From contig CP073218.1 in NCBI GenBank assembly GCA_020342235.1, forward strand, positions 124,001 through 188,000: a stretch of DNA of 64,000 nt. Direction: 5' to 3'. A program made the position numbers and the translations under genes. This DNA is from Saccharomycopsis phalli (Eukaryota; Ascomycota; Saccharomycetes; Ascoideales; Saccharomycopsidaceae). Below the pieces are notes generated by a model. It had not been told where the DNA came from. It worked only from the letters and a program-made list of their open reading frames with translations, and ran no database searches. Numbering within the stretch: position 1 is the first letter of the stretch; the number at the start of each line of letters is the position of its first letter. Positions 39,312 through 49,819 of this stretch are shown here, one piece after another.

Positions 39312-41813
39312 ATGACTGTACTAGATGTCGACGAAATGGCGTTTGCTAGCCCCTTAGCAGGGGATAATGGTGTCAAGCCAGGTGACCAGAAAGCAGTACA
39401 CTTGAAGCTTTCTGGAAGAGTGATTCTCGCGGTGACCAACCTCCCCAATACACTAACAAAAGTCAAGGATGCCTGGGACATCCAGCATGTTCGTGGTAAT
39501 TCGGCGTTATACTCCATGTTTTATTATTTGGACCAACAAACTGAGTGGGATACTCACTTGGTTGGCTGGACCGGTGAGTTGAATAGTGGGAACGACGCCG
39601 AGTTAAACTTGTCAGAAGACGAAATGGCGGATTTGACTGACAAAATCAATGCCGTGAACAAGTCCAAGAACATACACCCGGTGTGGTTGCTTCAAAGTGA
39701 CCAAAGCAGATGGAGGAATTATCCAGAACAGGTAATCTGGAAAATCTTCCACTACATCCAGCGGTCGGTTCCAAGCAGCCTTGATGGCGGAAATATTGAA
39801 GACCAATGGTGGCAAGACTATGTGAAGTTTAACGAGGCCTATGCTGAGATGATCCTTCTGTTCTACAAGCCTGGTGATATCATCTGGATCCACGACTATT
39901 ATTTACTTTTGCTTCCTCATATGATTCGGCAAAAGGCTCCAGATGCAAACATTGGTCTTTACTTGCACACCACCTTTCCTTCCTCGGAGTACTTTAGATG
40001 CCTTTCCAAACGAGACAAGTTACTTGAAGGAATGTTAGGCGCCCACCGCGTTGGATTCCAAACTACCGGGTTTGCTAAACACTTCATCTCTGTTTGCACG
40101 CGTATATTAGGCTGCGAGGCTTCAGGATTGAGTGGCGTGAACGCCTTTGGTAGATACACCAGAGTTGAAGCAATTAATACCGGAATCGATACTGCCAAGA
40201 CGGTTCATGACGCGTTTGAGGACGCAGTGACTGCCAGGGTAAAGAGTATTAGAGAGATTTACAAAGGAAAGAAGATTATAGTCGGTAGAGATAGACTTGA
40301 TGCTGTTCGGGGAGTTAGCCAGAAACTCGTGGCCTTTGAGTGTTTCTTGTCAATGTTTCCTGAGTGGAGAGACAATGTGGTTCTTATCCAGGTCAGCTCT
40401 CATGTTTTCCTGGGGGATGAAAGCACATATGAAAGAGAAGTCGCAGAGTTGGTCTCTTATATAAATGGTACCTACGGTAATTTACACTCGACGCCAGTTC
40501 AACATCACCAGGTGCGTCTTGATAAAGTCGAATATTTAGCCTTGTTGAGACTGGCCGATTTGGGTCTCATAACAACAGTCAGAGACGGAATGAACACTAC
40601 TGCTTTGGAATTTGTTGCCTGCCAGCGGTCCCATTGCTCGCCATTGATCTTATCTGAGTTCAGTGGCTCTACTACTATTTTAGATGATGCCATACTCGTC
40701 AATCCGTGGGATGCGGTTGGGGTAGCAAAGACTATCCATGAGGCCTTGATGTTTGATGATAAGAAGAGAAGGTCGCTTGAAGAAAGAATGTACGATATCG
40801 TGTCTAAAAACACGATCCAGTCCTTCACCAACAGCTTCCTAACTCATCTTCTCGACGACTTTGACAACCAGCATGAGTCACACGCGACCCCTGCTTTGGA
40901 TTTGGCAGCAATTACAGAGTCGTACAATAGATCCAAAAAGAGATTGTTTTTATTTGACTACGATGGTACCTTAACTGACATTGTCCGTGATCCAGACGCA
41001 GCCATTCCGTCTGCCAGAGTAATGCGTATTCTTAAGAAGTTGGCAAGCGACAAGAGGAATGAAATATGGGTTATTTCCGGCAGAGACCAGAAATTCTTGG
41101 ATATGCACATTGGCTCTAAAATTCCTTCAATCGGGTTGTCCGCAGAGCATGGATGTTTTATCAAGCTAGCACACAGCGACAAATGGGTGAACTTGACCGA
41201 GACACTCGATATGCTGTGGCAGAAGGATGTAGAGGATGTGTTCAATTATTTTTCAGTGAGAACCCCAGGGACGTTCCTTGAACGAAAGAAAGTTGCAATC
41301 ACTTGGCACTACAGAAAGGCTGACCCTGAGTTTGGAGAGTTCCAAGCTAAAGAATTGAAGCAGCACTTGAAAAGCACCGTGGCAGTGAACTATGAGGTGG
41401 AAGTGATGTCTGGGAAGGCTAATGTAGAGGTGCGGCCTAGTTTCGTTAACAAAGGAGAGATTGTTAAGAAATTGGTTCTTAGAAACCCAGGGGACTCTCC
41501 TATTAGCAAAGTGGACCCAGAGACTGTGAATTTAAACACCGTCGCTGATTTCATCATGTGCGCGGGTGATGATAAGACTGACGAGGATATGTTTGAGTCG
41601 CTACTTTTAATCGAGGAATTATTTGAGAAGCGCAACGTTCCAAAAAATTCGTCTGGACATTACGGTATATACCCTATTACCGTTGGGCCTGCATCCAAAA
41701 AGACCATAGCCAAATCACATTTATTGGATCCTGATCATGTGTTGGACACTCTTGCCTTGTTTATAGGGGAGAAGTCGATTACTGATGACGTACCACTGGA
41801 AACTAAAAATTAG
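39312..41813 (+). CDS. TPS2: Trehalose-6-phosphate phosphatase
   Basis: An 833-residue protein matching S. cerevisiae Tps2 (896). The N-terminal GT20 trehalose-phosphate-synthase-like domain (about 35-510) has HDYYLLLLPHMIR, LHTTFPSSEYFRCL and RDGMNTTALEFV. A HAD phosphatase domain follows, with D549 and D551 in FDYDGTLTD, then SGRD, GLSAEHG, RKKVAITWHYRKADPEFGEF and GDDKTDEDMF. The intact DxDGT separates it from the regulatory subunits Tsl1/Tps3. It removes phosphate from trehalose-6-phosphate, completing trehalose synthesis for stress tolerance. Codon 635 (41214-41216) is CTG in the motif DM-x-WQ, where, from memory, S. cerevisiae Tps2 has serine. This is evidence for CUG decoding as serine. 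Confidence 0.95.
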   Translation: MTVLDVDEMAFASPLAGDNGVKPGDQKAVHLKLSGRVILAVTNLPNTLTKVKDAWDIQHVRGNSALYSMFYYLDQQTEWDTHLVGWTGELNSGNDAELNLSEDEMADLTDKINAVNKSKNIHPVWLLQSDQSRWRNYPEQVIWKIFHYIQRSVPSSLDGGNIEDQWWQDYVKFNEAYAEMILLFYKPGDIIWIHDYYLLLLPHMIRQKAPDANIGLYLHTTFPSSEYFRCLSKRDKLLEGMLGAHRVGFQTTGFAKHFISVCTRILGCEASGLSGVNAFGRYTRVEAINTGIDTAKTVHDAFEDAVTARVKSIREIYKGKKIIVGRDRLDAVRGVSQKLVAFECFLSMFPEWRDNVVLIQVSSHVFLGDESTYEREVAELVSYINGTYGNLHSTPVQHHQVRLDKVEYLALLRLADLGLITTVRDGMNTTALEFVACQRSHCSPLILSEFSGSTTILDDAILVNPWDAVGVAKTIHEALMFDDKKRRSLEERMYDIVSKNTIQSFTNSFLTHLLDDFDNQHESHATPALDLAAITESYNRSKKRLFLFDYDGTLTDIVRDPDAAIPSARVMRILKKLASDKRNEIWVISGRDQKFLDMHIGSKIPSIGLSAEHGCFIKLAHSDKWVNLTETLDMLWQKDVEDVFNYFSVRTPGTFLERKKVAITWHYRKADPEFGEFQAKELKQHLKSTVAVNYEVEVMSGKANVEVRPSFVNKGEIVKKLVLRNPGDSPISKVDPETVNLNTVADFIMCAGDDKTDEDMFESLLLIEELFEKRNVPKNSSGHYGIYPITVGPASKKTIAKSHLLDPDHVLDTLALFIGEKSITDDVPLETKN

Positions 41814-42378
41814 TTAATAAATATATCCATATTCAGATACACAATCATAATTACATAAAACTTTGTTACTTTAGCAACCTTGTTTCCTTTGGCCGTAAAT
41901 ATAGCAAGTGCATTTTCAAGTACTGGTTGGTATTAGGAGCTAAAAAATTACATACACACAAGTCACAACAAGGTATCAAAAAAAACTTACAAGAGCATTA
42001 TAAACAAGAATAAACTAATTCACGGGACTTTTCCCTTGGGTTACGTAGCAATGTTTGAGGAGATTTTGAAACTGCTGAGCACTTCGCCTCAATAGAAGTA
42101 CTATCAATTATGAATATACCATAAGTACTATTGATTCCATCACAGGCACCTACAAATTAATCTTGTAGAACCGTCTTCGTGGGCATAAGACTTTGCCGGA
42201 CAATATAATATCTTAAACTCCAAAACTTGGACATCACAGGTTATTCGGTACTTTCAACATCAGCATCAACTATATTATAATTCCTTTGGCTTGTTGAGAT
42301 CAACCTTTGTTTATTATGGCTTAGGCACATGCCAAATGTAACTAGTTAGGTATTTAATTCTGTGTATTTCCATTGTAT
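41814..42378. other. Gene-free convergent spacer between TPS2 and NPT1
   Basis: This 565-bp AT-rich stretch lies between the stops of two convergent genes. I see only A/T runs consistent with polyadenylation regions, and no repeat array, RNA gene or credible frame. Confidence 0.55.
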
Positions 42379-43726
42379 CTACCATCGCTTCGACTCGTCG
42401 CCATCATTCCATTGCGCTTCAGTGTACCCAAGTAACGCCTTTACCTTGGCTACAACTTCCGCATTCCCCATGTTCTTGCCCAAGTTGTCGCTGATCTTAA
42501 TCGCCGGGTTGTTGTTTATTTCACTCAATTTGATGACAATATTCAAAGGGGGGCTGTATTCATAAGGAGGCACGTTCTTGTGGAAGTCATTTGTAAAATT
42601 TGTACCGATACCAAAGTTGCTGTTGATTCCCTTTTCCTTGGCATATTCAAAATACTTGATACATTTTTCAACATTGAGCGAGTCACTAAAGCAAATTGCC
42701 TTGCTGAACTTCGGCAATTTCAACACCTCAAACAAGTGCTTGGCAATCTTGTCTGTAAACACCAATGGGTCTCCTGAGTCTTGTCTAAATCCCGCATAGT
42801 AGTCAGAATAAGGAGGGTAAAAGTGTTTTAAGAAGGCATCGGTGCCAAAAGTGTCCGTCAAGGCAAGTCCTGCATTTTGGCTACCCACTGTCTTGAGCCA
42901 ATAATCCATAGCCAATTTGTTTGCGTTGGTATAATCCTGAGTTGCTGCTGCAACACCCATGATCCACTCATGGGCAACCGTTCCGATTGGTCTCAAATTA
43001 TATTTCTTGGCTAAGTACACATTTGAAGTTCCAATAAAAAGGTTCTGCTTGCCAAGTGGCTGCAGGTTCTTATAGTCTGTGAGTGCCAGGACGACAAGAT
43101 CCTGGGTTTCAAAAGACCGCCTTCTTCTGGTTCCAAATTCACTAAAAGGAATACCATGTGCAAATAATTTTGCAATCTTCGAGGTTGCCAATTCGCGTTG
43201 ACCTTTGAGATCCCATTCTGTGTCAACAAATTTGAAGTACGCTTCAGAAATGAGTGAAAGTATTATGATTTCATAGAAGATCGTGTCTACCCATTTCCCC
43301 TGAATGACAATTCCCAACTCTGGATTCGCATCAACTTTAACCTGTTCACTTGGCTTTAACTGAAAGTCCTTGAGAAATTTGAAATACTTGGCAGGTAAGT
43401 ATGGAAAGGTCCGTTGTAAATACTCCAATTCATCAGCACTAAACCTCAAATTGCCAAGCTGATTAATTTGAAATTTCAACCACTCAACCGCTTCGGCATT
43501 CAATTTCTTTATAGGAGTACGGTTTTTATATTGATATTTGACATCTAAGCTATTAGTAACGCCATTCAACAAATTCTACCCGAGAAAGCCATCCGACAAA
43601 TCCCGATCAATAATACTCACTAGCATCAGGAAAGTTTGCAAAAACCGCAGCATGCATTGTAATCTTGTATAAATCAGTGTCTAAAAGCGACACCGTAGCC
43701 GTCAGATACTTGCTGGTGTCGGTCAT
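42379..43726 (-). CDS. NPT1: Nicotinate phosphoribosyltransferase (two exons)
   Basis: A 423-residue product (S. cerevisiae Npt1 has 429) that converts nicotinate and PRPP to nicotinate mononucleotide in NAD+ salvage. Exon 1 (43621-43726) encodes an N-terminus ending SLLDTDLYKITMHAAVFANF then PDA, matching Npt1 SLLDTDMYKITMHAAVF. The intron is 43545-43620: GTGAGT at the 5' end, TACTAAT at 43552-43558 and TTAG at 43545-43548. Splicing gives FPDA-N-VKYQYKNR, in register with the Npt1 FPDVTVTYKYTNR. Exon 2 is 42379-43544. Conserved motifs include FSEFGTRRRRSFETQDL, IGTVAHEWIMGV, FRQDSGDP and GIGTNFTNDF. The earlier AG of TAATAG would create an in-frame stop, so the TTAG acceptor is required. Confidence 0.95.
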
Positions 43727-43816
43727 AGTGTCGATGACTGTTTTGCTACTTGTTCAGATAAAGGCGACACCCGATGACTTATTATGCATCGGTACACATT
43801 ACCATGCATATAAAAA

Positions 43817-46225
43817 TCAGACCAAAACTAACTCTGCCTGATTCACTTTCAAAGAGAGGATGAGAATCCACTTGACTGCTTCGTGAAAATCCTTCTTGCA
43901 TAAAGCCTCGTGTAAACCCGGTAAATATACTCCTTTATAACCAGAAGTAACATCAGGTGCCACTAAAATATACTTCATCCAAGGCCTCTTATTGAGCCCA
44001 GGTTGATAAAGAAATTGCCGATTGACCCGCTTCAACTTGAAATTGGAGGCCTTTATTTTAAACAAGAGTACAATCTTTTTATAATAGTTGAACCACGCAT
44101 AATCCTGAGTAATTTGCTCCTGAATCAGGCTAACAGCAATATCATATTGCCTTGACTTCTCCACAAACTCTGTAATCTGTAGCGTCACATAGTTAACCAA
44201 GTCCTTAAATGTCCTCATATCCTGCTGATGGATAAGAAAGTATTTTATATACTCGGGCTCTTCCTTAAAGATACTCTCGATATCTTTGGCACCAATACTA
44301 ATGTCCCACAAGCGTACCTTCTCTGTAATCATTTTCCAATTGGTAAGCATTGTATTGGAAAAATCCTCTAATCGATAGTTTATAAGCTCTCTCTCATCTA
44401 TATTCAACACAAGCATGCCTATAAACTTTGACAATGCCTCGTGAAACCTCAAATCAGGATCGATTGACAGCATCCAGTCAATGTTGTCAAATGTGGAGTG
44501 ATAGTGGTATACCAGATCGTTCAAACTCTGGTCATTCTTGAAACCAAAGTCTAGAGAAGGAATTCCTAAATGATTTTGGAACACTGCATAGTCGCTATCT
44601 CCACCTATTAACTCTATTTTAGTACTTGGGTCTATACTTTTCCAGTACTCAAACAAAGAAGTTCTCAGGTCGAAAGAAACTTGTTTAGCTGTTTTGTAAA
44701 TTATCGAGTTTAATAGACTATCTGATTGTGCTCTGAATCTACTACCACTTACCGCAATATCTAAATTCACATATGCCAACACTTCCTTTGCCAAATTTTT
44801 ACCACGGTATTCTCCATATTCTGTAGACCCCAACATTCCATATTCTTCGCCGTCCCAGGAAATAAGATAGATTGGTCTCAAAGGCTTCCATCCTTGCTTG
44901 AGAAGTGTTCCATATGCTTTAGCGATTTGTAATAAAATTGCCGATCCGCTATGAGCATCGCTTAGACTTCCTTTAGTCCAAGAATCTCGATGATTGCCTA
45001 TTATTATTGAGTCACCCGACATTATTCCAGGGATTTTTGCCATCACGTTCTTAACATTGATCTTGGTATAATTTTGGAAGTTGGTCAATTTAAGCTTATA
45101 GCTCGAAGGGCCGACTGAATAGTCAAATCCCGTCACTTCACCAGTCCAGTTGGCAAAATGTGGTTGTTTGCCATTTAGATGACTGAGAATAGGTTGTACC
45201 TCACTGTAGCTCATTGGAATCAGGGGTATTGAGGGAATATTAGTAGGTTCTTGTCGGTGCCCTTTTTGATTGGCCCTGATTGCATATCCGGGAGTAGTAG
45301 GATCACCCGCTAAGTCAGACAAGTACGCAACAGATCCTCTCTCAAAAGAGTGGGGATTTCTTGCAGGGCCGTGGGGAAATGATTTGTAACCATTTTTGAC
45401 GGTAAATTTAGAATCCGTAAAAGGATCATCATATAATATCACTCCCAGAGCACCATATTTTTCAGCATTTTTTACCTTTAACCCTCTCAAGATTTTGCCA
45501 TTTCGCATAATAACCACCTTGTCGCGAAGATCCACGGAAGACAGCACATTGACCAACTCAAAGTCCTCTACTCTTCCATAGTTTACAAACACAAACTCGC
45601 CGCAAACAGTTCCGTTTTTCGAGTATCCATGGAACGCCTTTGACCCTTTTGAGCTCTCGGTCAAAGAGGGCAGGTACACTACTGAGCCAGTCCGATCGAT
45701 GACAGAAACAGAAGTATTTATCGGGTAATTCAACCATGCTTCATATGAGTCCACATATACGTCCTTTATACCATATCTCTTCAATTCGTTTATTGTATAG
45801 TGCATCATGTCATCAGAATCGCCTGCGAGATGACCATCAAGCTCTGTATAGCGGCCTATTGACTTCTTCAAGGACTCCTTGTCAAAGCTATTCAAATATA
45901 TTCTTTGCAAATCTGCCTTTGTAAGCGGATCAAAGTGTAATCTTTTTAAATCTCTGGACAATGAGGTACGCGGAAGAAACACTAGCAGGAAGGCAATACA
46001 GAATGCTGCACCCAAGACGCAAAATGCAAAAAGTCGCTTCCATACCTTCCACTTGCGCTGAGATTGTAAGCTGAAGCTGCCTCTGGAACTGGAATTATCG
46101 ATTAAAGGGGTAGCCTCATCACTAACACGGTCCTCGACTGAAATAGGTAGTTCTACTGGCATCTTGGAGACTACACCAACTGGGAAGTTCGGCAAAGTAC
46201 TAGCATGGTCACGTGTAACACACAT
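43817..46225 (-). CDS. VPS70: M28 glutamate-carboxypeptidase-like vacuolar sorting protein
   Basis: An 802-residue type II membrane protein of the NAALADase/transferrin-receptor family. A cytosolic tail is followed by one helix (about 64-86, LFAFCVLGAAFCIAFLLVFLP). The extracytosolic part has a PA domain (about 190-340), an M28 peptidase domain and a C-terminal helical dimerisation domain. Zinc and catalytic residues look intact: His in GNHRDSW (about 412), Asp in SDAHSGS, the Glu pair in DGEEYG, Asp in VNLDIAV and His in YHYHSTFDN (about 573). Intact ligands and length favour Vps70 (811 residues) over the transferrin-receptor-like Tre1/Tre2. A second Met at 46160-46162 is a plausible start, because the CACGTG at 46210 would then be promoter sequence. 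Confidence 0.85.
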   Translation of the reverse strand: MCVTRDHASTLPNFPVGVVSKMPVELPISVEDRVSDEATPLIDNSSSRGSFSLQSQRKWKVWKRLFAFCVLGAAFCIAFLLVFLPRTSLSRDLKRLHFDPLTKADLQRIYLNSFDKESLKKSIGRYTELDGHLAGDSDDMMHYTINELKRYGIKDVYVDSYEAWLNYPINTSVSVIDRTGSVVYLPSLTESSKGSKAFHGYSKNGTVCGEFVFVNYGRVEDFELVNVLSSVDLRDKVVIMRNGKILRGLKVKNAEKYGALGVILYDDPFTDSKFTVKNGYKSFPHGPARNPHSFERGSVAYLSDLAGDPTTPGYAIRANQKGHRQEPTNIPSIPLIPMSYSEVQPILSHLNGKQPHFANWTGEVTGFDYSVGPSSYKLKLTNFQNYTKINVKNVMAKIPGIMSGDSIIIGNHRDSWTKGSLSDAHSGSAILLQIAKAYGTLLKQGWKPLRPIYLISWDGEEYGMLGSTEYGEYRGKNLAKEVLAYVNLDIAVSGSRFRAQSDSLLNSIIYKTAKQVSFDLRTSLFEYWKSIDPSTKIELIGGDSDYAVFQNHLGIPSLDFGFKNDQSLNDLVYHYHSTFDNIDWMLSIDPDLRFHEALSKFIGMLVLNIDERELINYRLEDFSNTMLTNWKMITEKVRLWDISIGAKDIESIFKEEPEYIKYFLIHQQDMRTFKDLVNYVTLQITEFVEKSRQYDIAVSLIQEQITQDYAWFNYYKKIVLLFKIKASNFKLKRVNRQFLYQPGLNKRPWMKYILVAPDVTSGYKGVYLPGLHEALCKKDFHEAVKWILILSLKVNQAELVLV
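46210..46215. promoter_or_regulatory. E-box CACGTG at the VPS70 5' end
   Basis: GTCACGTGTA, 47 bases before the second in-frame Met of VPS70 (46162). It falls within codons 4-6 if the longer frame from 46225 is used, which hints that the shorter form may be the main one. Confidence 0.35.
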
Positions 46226-46269
46226 GTATCTACGGGTGCCATTATGCAGCCTGATATAGTTTATATTTA

Positions 46270-47553
46270 TTATTTGAGCTTTTGCTGTTTGGCCAGCACC
46301 TCCTCAGAGTCGTCGCCCTTTCTCTTCTCGCCACTTTTCTCACCAACAATGGATTTGACAGACTTTCCGTCTACTTTTCGAAAGTACGGCTGGCACCGCC
46401 AGTATGGAATCTCCTTATAACTTCCGCCCCACCATTCCTTTTCACCTGTGGTTATCACATCAAGCTCCTTGATATTAGGCTGCTCAAATATCTTCGTTAT
46501 TATCTGTTCCAATTCCGTCACAATTTCCTCCCATTTATCAAAACTATGCCGTGGCGACATCTTGGCAATTTTATCTCTTAGTCCAGTCTCGATCCCAAGA
46601 ATTGGACGTAGTAGCTTGAAAAAATGCGCCTTCATTGCGTTCTTGGACGCAATACTTTCCGGTAGTGACTTGACAATTTCAAAATACTCCCGGAGAATTT
46701 TATCCAACCGAGGGTATTGGAGATCCTTGTCACTGGTGTTGGTGCAAAATACACCTGGGTTGTACAAGTTACCTTCTGCCGACATAACCCCATTACTATT
46801 TGTGTGCTTCATACACCGCTCAATATCCTCTGGGTATAGGATATTGCCATTGGCAAAGAAAACCAATCCTTGTGGCAAGTTGTCCCGCAAGTATCGTATA
46901 ATGTCCCAGTCGGCAATACCGGTTTTCTGGCCCTTCATTTCTCTGGTGCGTCCATGTACCGTAAGAAACTGTGCTCCGGCATCTAAAATCATCTTGGCAT
47001 ACTTCAAGGTCTTTTCCTTGTCATCAGGAAACACGCGGATCTTGGCTGTTACGGGCACCTTTAAATTCTTATGCAAGGTACTGATCAACTTCTGGATCAA
47101 GTCCCAGTCGTCCATCAAAAACGCCCCGTACCTACCCTTCTTTGCTATTCCTTGAGGGCAGCCCAAGTTTAAATCTACAGCATCACATTTGTCTTCCACC
47201 AATTTGGCTGCCGAGAGCAAATACCCTGGGTCATTTGCACAAAACTGAACAACAAGCGGTCTGTCCACCTCCGGTTCTCCGTCCTTGTCACACCACATGT
47301 CTTTTCTATACTTCTGATCGGTAGCAAATAACCTAGCATGCATCATGGGCGAGTACGATAGAGAAGCACCGTACCTTTTGGAAAGTATTCTCCATGCTAG
47401 TTCGCTCTGATCTACCATGGGCGCCACTATCTTCGTGGGTTTTTGGATCTTTTCGTACAACTCTGGGCCAGTTAGCTTCTTGGCGGTATCTTCAGTGGAA
47501 TTAATAGTCATTTTGGAAATAGTCTTGCCAAAGCTTACTAATCTTTTCAACAT
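46270..47553 (-). CDS. DUS1: tRNA-dihydrouridine synthase 1
   Basis: A 427-residue flavoprotein close to S. cerevisiae Dus1 (423), which reduces uridines 16 and 17 in the D-loop of cytosolic tRNAs using FMN and NADPH. Conserved segments include APMVDQSELAWRILSKRYGA, the catalytic C132 in DLNLGCPQGIAKKGRYGAFL, VPVTAKIRVF, LTVHGRTREMKGQKTG and FANGNILYPEDIERCM. The C-terminus carries a basic KRKGDD stretch, as in Dus1. A second Met (residue 15, MTINSTED) is an alternative start. The first 14 residues are basic and could be a weak targeting signal. It diverges from CPR3 over about 97 bp. Confidence 0.95.
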   Translation of the reverse strand: MLKRLVSFGKTISKMTINSTEDTAKKLTGPELYEKIQKPTKIVAPMVDQSELAWRILSKRYGASLSYSPMMHARLFATDQKYRKDMWCDKDGEPEVDRPLVVQFCANDPGYLLSAAKLVEDKCDAVDLNLGCPQGIAKKGRYGAFLMDDWDLIQKLISTLHKNLKVPVTAKIRVFPDDKEKTLKYAKMILDAGAQFLTVHGRTREMKGQKTGIADWDIIRYLRDNLPQGLVFFANGNILYPEDIERCMKHTNSNGVMSAEGNLYNPGVFCTNTSDKDLQYPRLDKILREYFEIVKSLPESIASKNAMKAHFFKLLRPILGIETGLRDKIAKMSPRHSFDKWEEIVTELEQIITKIFEQPNIKELDVITTGEKEWWGGSYKEIPYWRCQPYFRKVDGKSVKSIVGEKSGEKRKGDDSEEVLAKQQKLK

Positions 47554-47590
47554 GGGAAGTAGGTATTAAACAGAAATTTTCATGATGAGG

Positions 47591-47598
47591 TTACCCGG
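47591..47598 (-). promoter_or_regulatory. Reb1-like site between DUS1 and CPR3
   Basis: TTACCCGG, 52 bases before the chosen CPR3 ATG (47651) and 37 bases from the DUS1 ATG. If CPR3 began at 47582 the site would be inside its coding sequence. Confidence 0.5.
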
Positions 47599-47650
47599 CT
47601 CATGTATTGGTAAAGTAATTTGGAGATGTTCATTTGTACAGACTCAAGCG

Positions 47651-48193
47651 ATGTTCAAGACTCAATTCAGATTATTTTCTACTTCCCGTGCTGCTTTTGG
47701 CAAAAAAGTTTTCTTCACTCCACAAGTTGATGGTACCAAGTTACCAACTATAAAGTTTGAGTTGTTTGATGACGTTGTCCCAAAGACTGCCGAGAACTTT
47801 AGAGCTTTGTGTACTGGAGAAAAGGGCTTCGGCTACAAGGACTCTCCATTCCATCGAGTGATTCCTCAATTCATGTTGCAAGGAGGAGACATCACCCATG
47901 GAAATGGATTTGGAGGTAAGTCTATTTACGGTGGTAAGTTTGATGATGAAAACTTTCAAATCAAGCACGACCAACCAGGGCTCTTGTCGATGGCCAATGC
48001 CGGAAGAAACACCAATGGGTCTCAATTCTTTATTACCACCGTCCCATGCCCATGGCTTGATGGTAATCATGTTGTTTTTGGCAAGGTGATTGAAGGCTAT
48101 GACACTGTTAAGCAAATCGAGGGTTATGGTTCCCAATCCGGAGCAACAAGTGCCAAGATCACTATTGCTGATTGCGGAGAGATTAAAGACTAA
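47651..48193 (+). CDS. CPR3: Mitochondrial cyclophilin (peptidyl-prolyl isomerase)
   Basis: From Met at 47651 the product is 180 residues (S. cerevisiae Cpr3 has 182). A short mitochondrial presequence ([17 protein letters not shown]) leads into a complete cyclophilin fold. The active-site stretch [20 protein letters not shown] is followed by [23 protein letters not shown] and a C-terminal [10 protein letters not shown]. Cpr3 catalyses proline isomerisation during protein folding in the matrix. The frame extends upstream to ATG 47582, adding 23 residues, but this crosses the Reb1-like site and adds nothing family-like. Initiation there would still give a basic leader, so it cannot be excluded. 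Confidence 0.93.
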   Translation: MFKTQFRLFSTSRAAFGKKVFFTPQVDGTKLPTIKFELFDDVVPKTAENFRALCTGEKGFGYKDSPFHRVIPQFMLQGGDITHGNGFGGKSIYGGKFDDENFQIKHDQPGLLSMANAGRNTNGSQFFITTVPCPWLDGNHVVFGKVIEGYDTVKQIEGYGSQSGATSAKITIADCGEIKD

Positions 48194-49117
48194 TCATGTA
48201 AATATTGACTATAGTTTTATATTAAATAAACACTACTGTTTTTCTCTTTTGGTGCGATCTTGTCCCACTGTTTCTTTCTCGTTTTATCATCTTCAAAATT
48301 TTGGTCCTACAATACAAGCAGACGCTCCTCGGATACAGGGTGAATATCTTGTTTCCAGGTATGTGGCATTGGCTAACAGGTTTACTAAGTTGTACCCATC
48401 AATACGCGCTTGTTGTATAGGTATCCAATGGTAACCAATATAATAATTAAAGACCAAGGAAGCTTTGGTTAAAAATCTATTCAAAAGTTATTAAATTCTA
48501 GCCATTTTTCGGTATCAAGCCCCACTTCTGCAAATCCCGTTATCACTGTCCTGCGTTGGTCTGCTACTGCTAGCTTCTCACACGCTAATTTCACTAGCGA
48601 AAATACCAATACTATTTGTCAGAGCGATAATGAATGCCGCTTGTTGTGTAATTTGATGGAAGATCATTTATCTTTTGGATAATATGGGTACAATGTAGTG
48701 AAGGCCATAACCACTACTACTACATGATGCTTGCAGAGCTTCTAATTGGAAGCGAATATCAGAAGGATATAGCATTGTTTAATTGTTGATGCTTAATCAA
48801 TAGATTTCTGGCTAGTCTCTCTGGCGGCATGCAGTATTTAAAAATGTGTGGAGAAATTTGTTTAGCAGGTATGACGGAATGAGTGTTGCTTCAACCACTC
48901 TTTATGCACAAAATGGTAAAATGGGCTTCAGTCAACGCGATAAATACTGAAGGTAATAGCTGTAAGCTCTGAGCATCCTCTCTCGGTTTCACTCAAGTTT
49001 ATCTCGACCTCAACGAAACGAGCAGTTTTGCTTGGAAATTCAAAATTCACAGATGATACACATGACAGCTTACACTAAATCTGTAACCGTTTTAAATCCA
49101 AGGAGCTAAGAAGAGTT

Positions 49118-49135
49118 TAGTTGGGAGCCCAACTA
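49118..49135. repeat. 8-bp stem hairpin with two-base loop
   Basis: TAGTTGGG-AG-CCCAACTA, a compact near-palindrome in the CPR3-MON2 spacer. It is either a transcribed hairpin or a palindromic binding site. Confidence 0.7.
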
Positions 49136-49654
49136 TAACCATACATTAAAGGCAAGTGTTCTCGTTTCACATTTCCAGGCCTATGTAAATAGTTGTCGTA
49201 TTGACCAGATGCAAGTTGTGCGTCAAGCAAATACCCTGGATGTATTCAACACTGGCCCAATGGGGGAAAAAGTTGTGTCGCAAAATTCGATAGATCTACG
49301 GAATAGTACTATCTTGGCAGTTTGCGACTATTGAACAATTGAAACTATAAAGTATATTTGATAATAATGAATAGTTTGAGAGGATACCGTGGCTCTAATA
49401 ATAGACAAAGGCATTGCTTTACTTTGCGCATTTCCAAATCGGTACTGGACGTACGTTTAGAGTTCAGGACCCGTTCACGTACGGCCATTTATGAATTTAT
49501 TGGCCCACAAACCTATCTACTGGACTTGTTGAGTGGCCTTTTTAGCGTATCAAAAACTGTGTTATGTAATTTTTCTTCACAGCAATACTGTCTCCCCCAC
49601 ATGACTCAGCCACATGATAAAAGTGACATTGATCTGAAGCCGAACAAGCCAATT

Positions 49655-49690
49655 GTAATTCTCGCCAAAATCGTAATTCTCGCCCAAATA
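49655..49690 (+). repeat. 18-bp imperfect tandem duplication
   Basis: Two adjacent 18-bp units beginning GTAATTCTCGCC, matching at 16 of 18 positions. They lie about 200 bp upstream of the MON2 ATG. Confidence 0.75.
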
Positions 49691-49819
49691 TTATAGCTGC
49701 ACTACATACATTTAAACAGCACTGTATATAATCACTGCAAATATTGATCGGCCATATTTTCTTTTTCAGACATTTGCAAGCAGGCATGTTTAACGAACCT
49801 TTGTTTCCCATGTACCAAT

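Noticed and set aside
48194-48240. Near match to the S. cerevisiae ARS consensus
   Set aside because: One mismatch in an AT-rich region is expected by chance, and origin motifs differ between yeast clades.
48359-48420. Intron-like GTATGT ... TTACTAAG ... TATAG
   Set aside because: The flanking frames are short on both sides and look unlike protein; no family match.
49367-49696. 109-codon ATG frame upstream of MON2
   Set aside because: Unusual composition, includes the tandem duplication, and no recognisable domain; probably chance.
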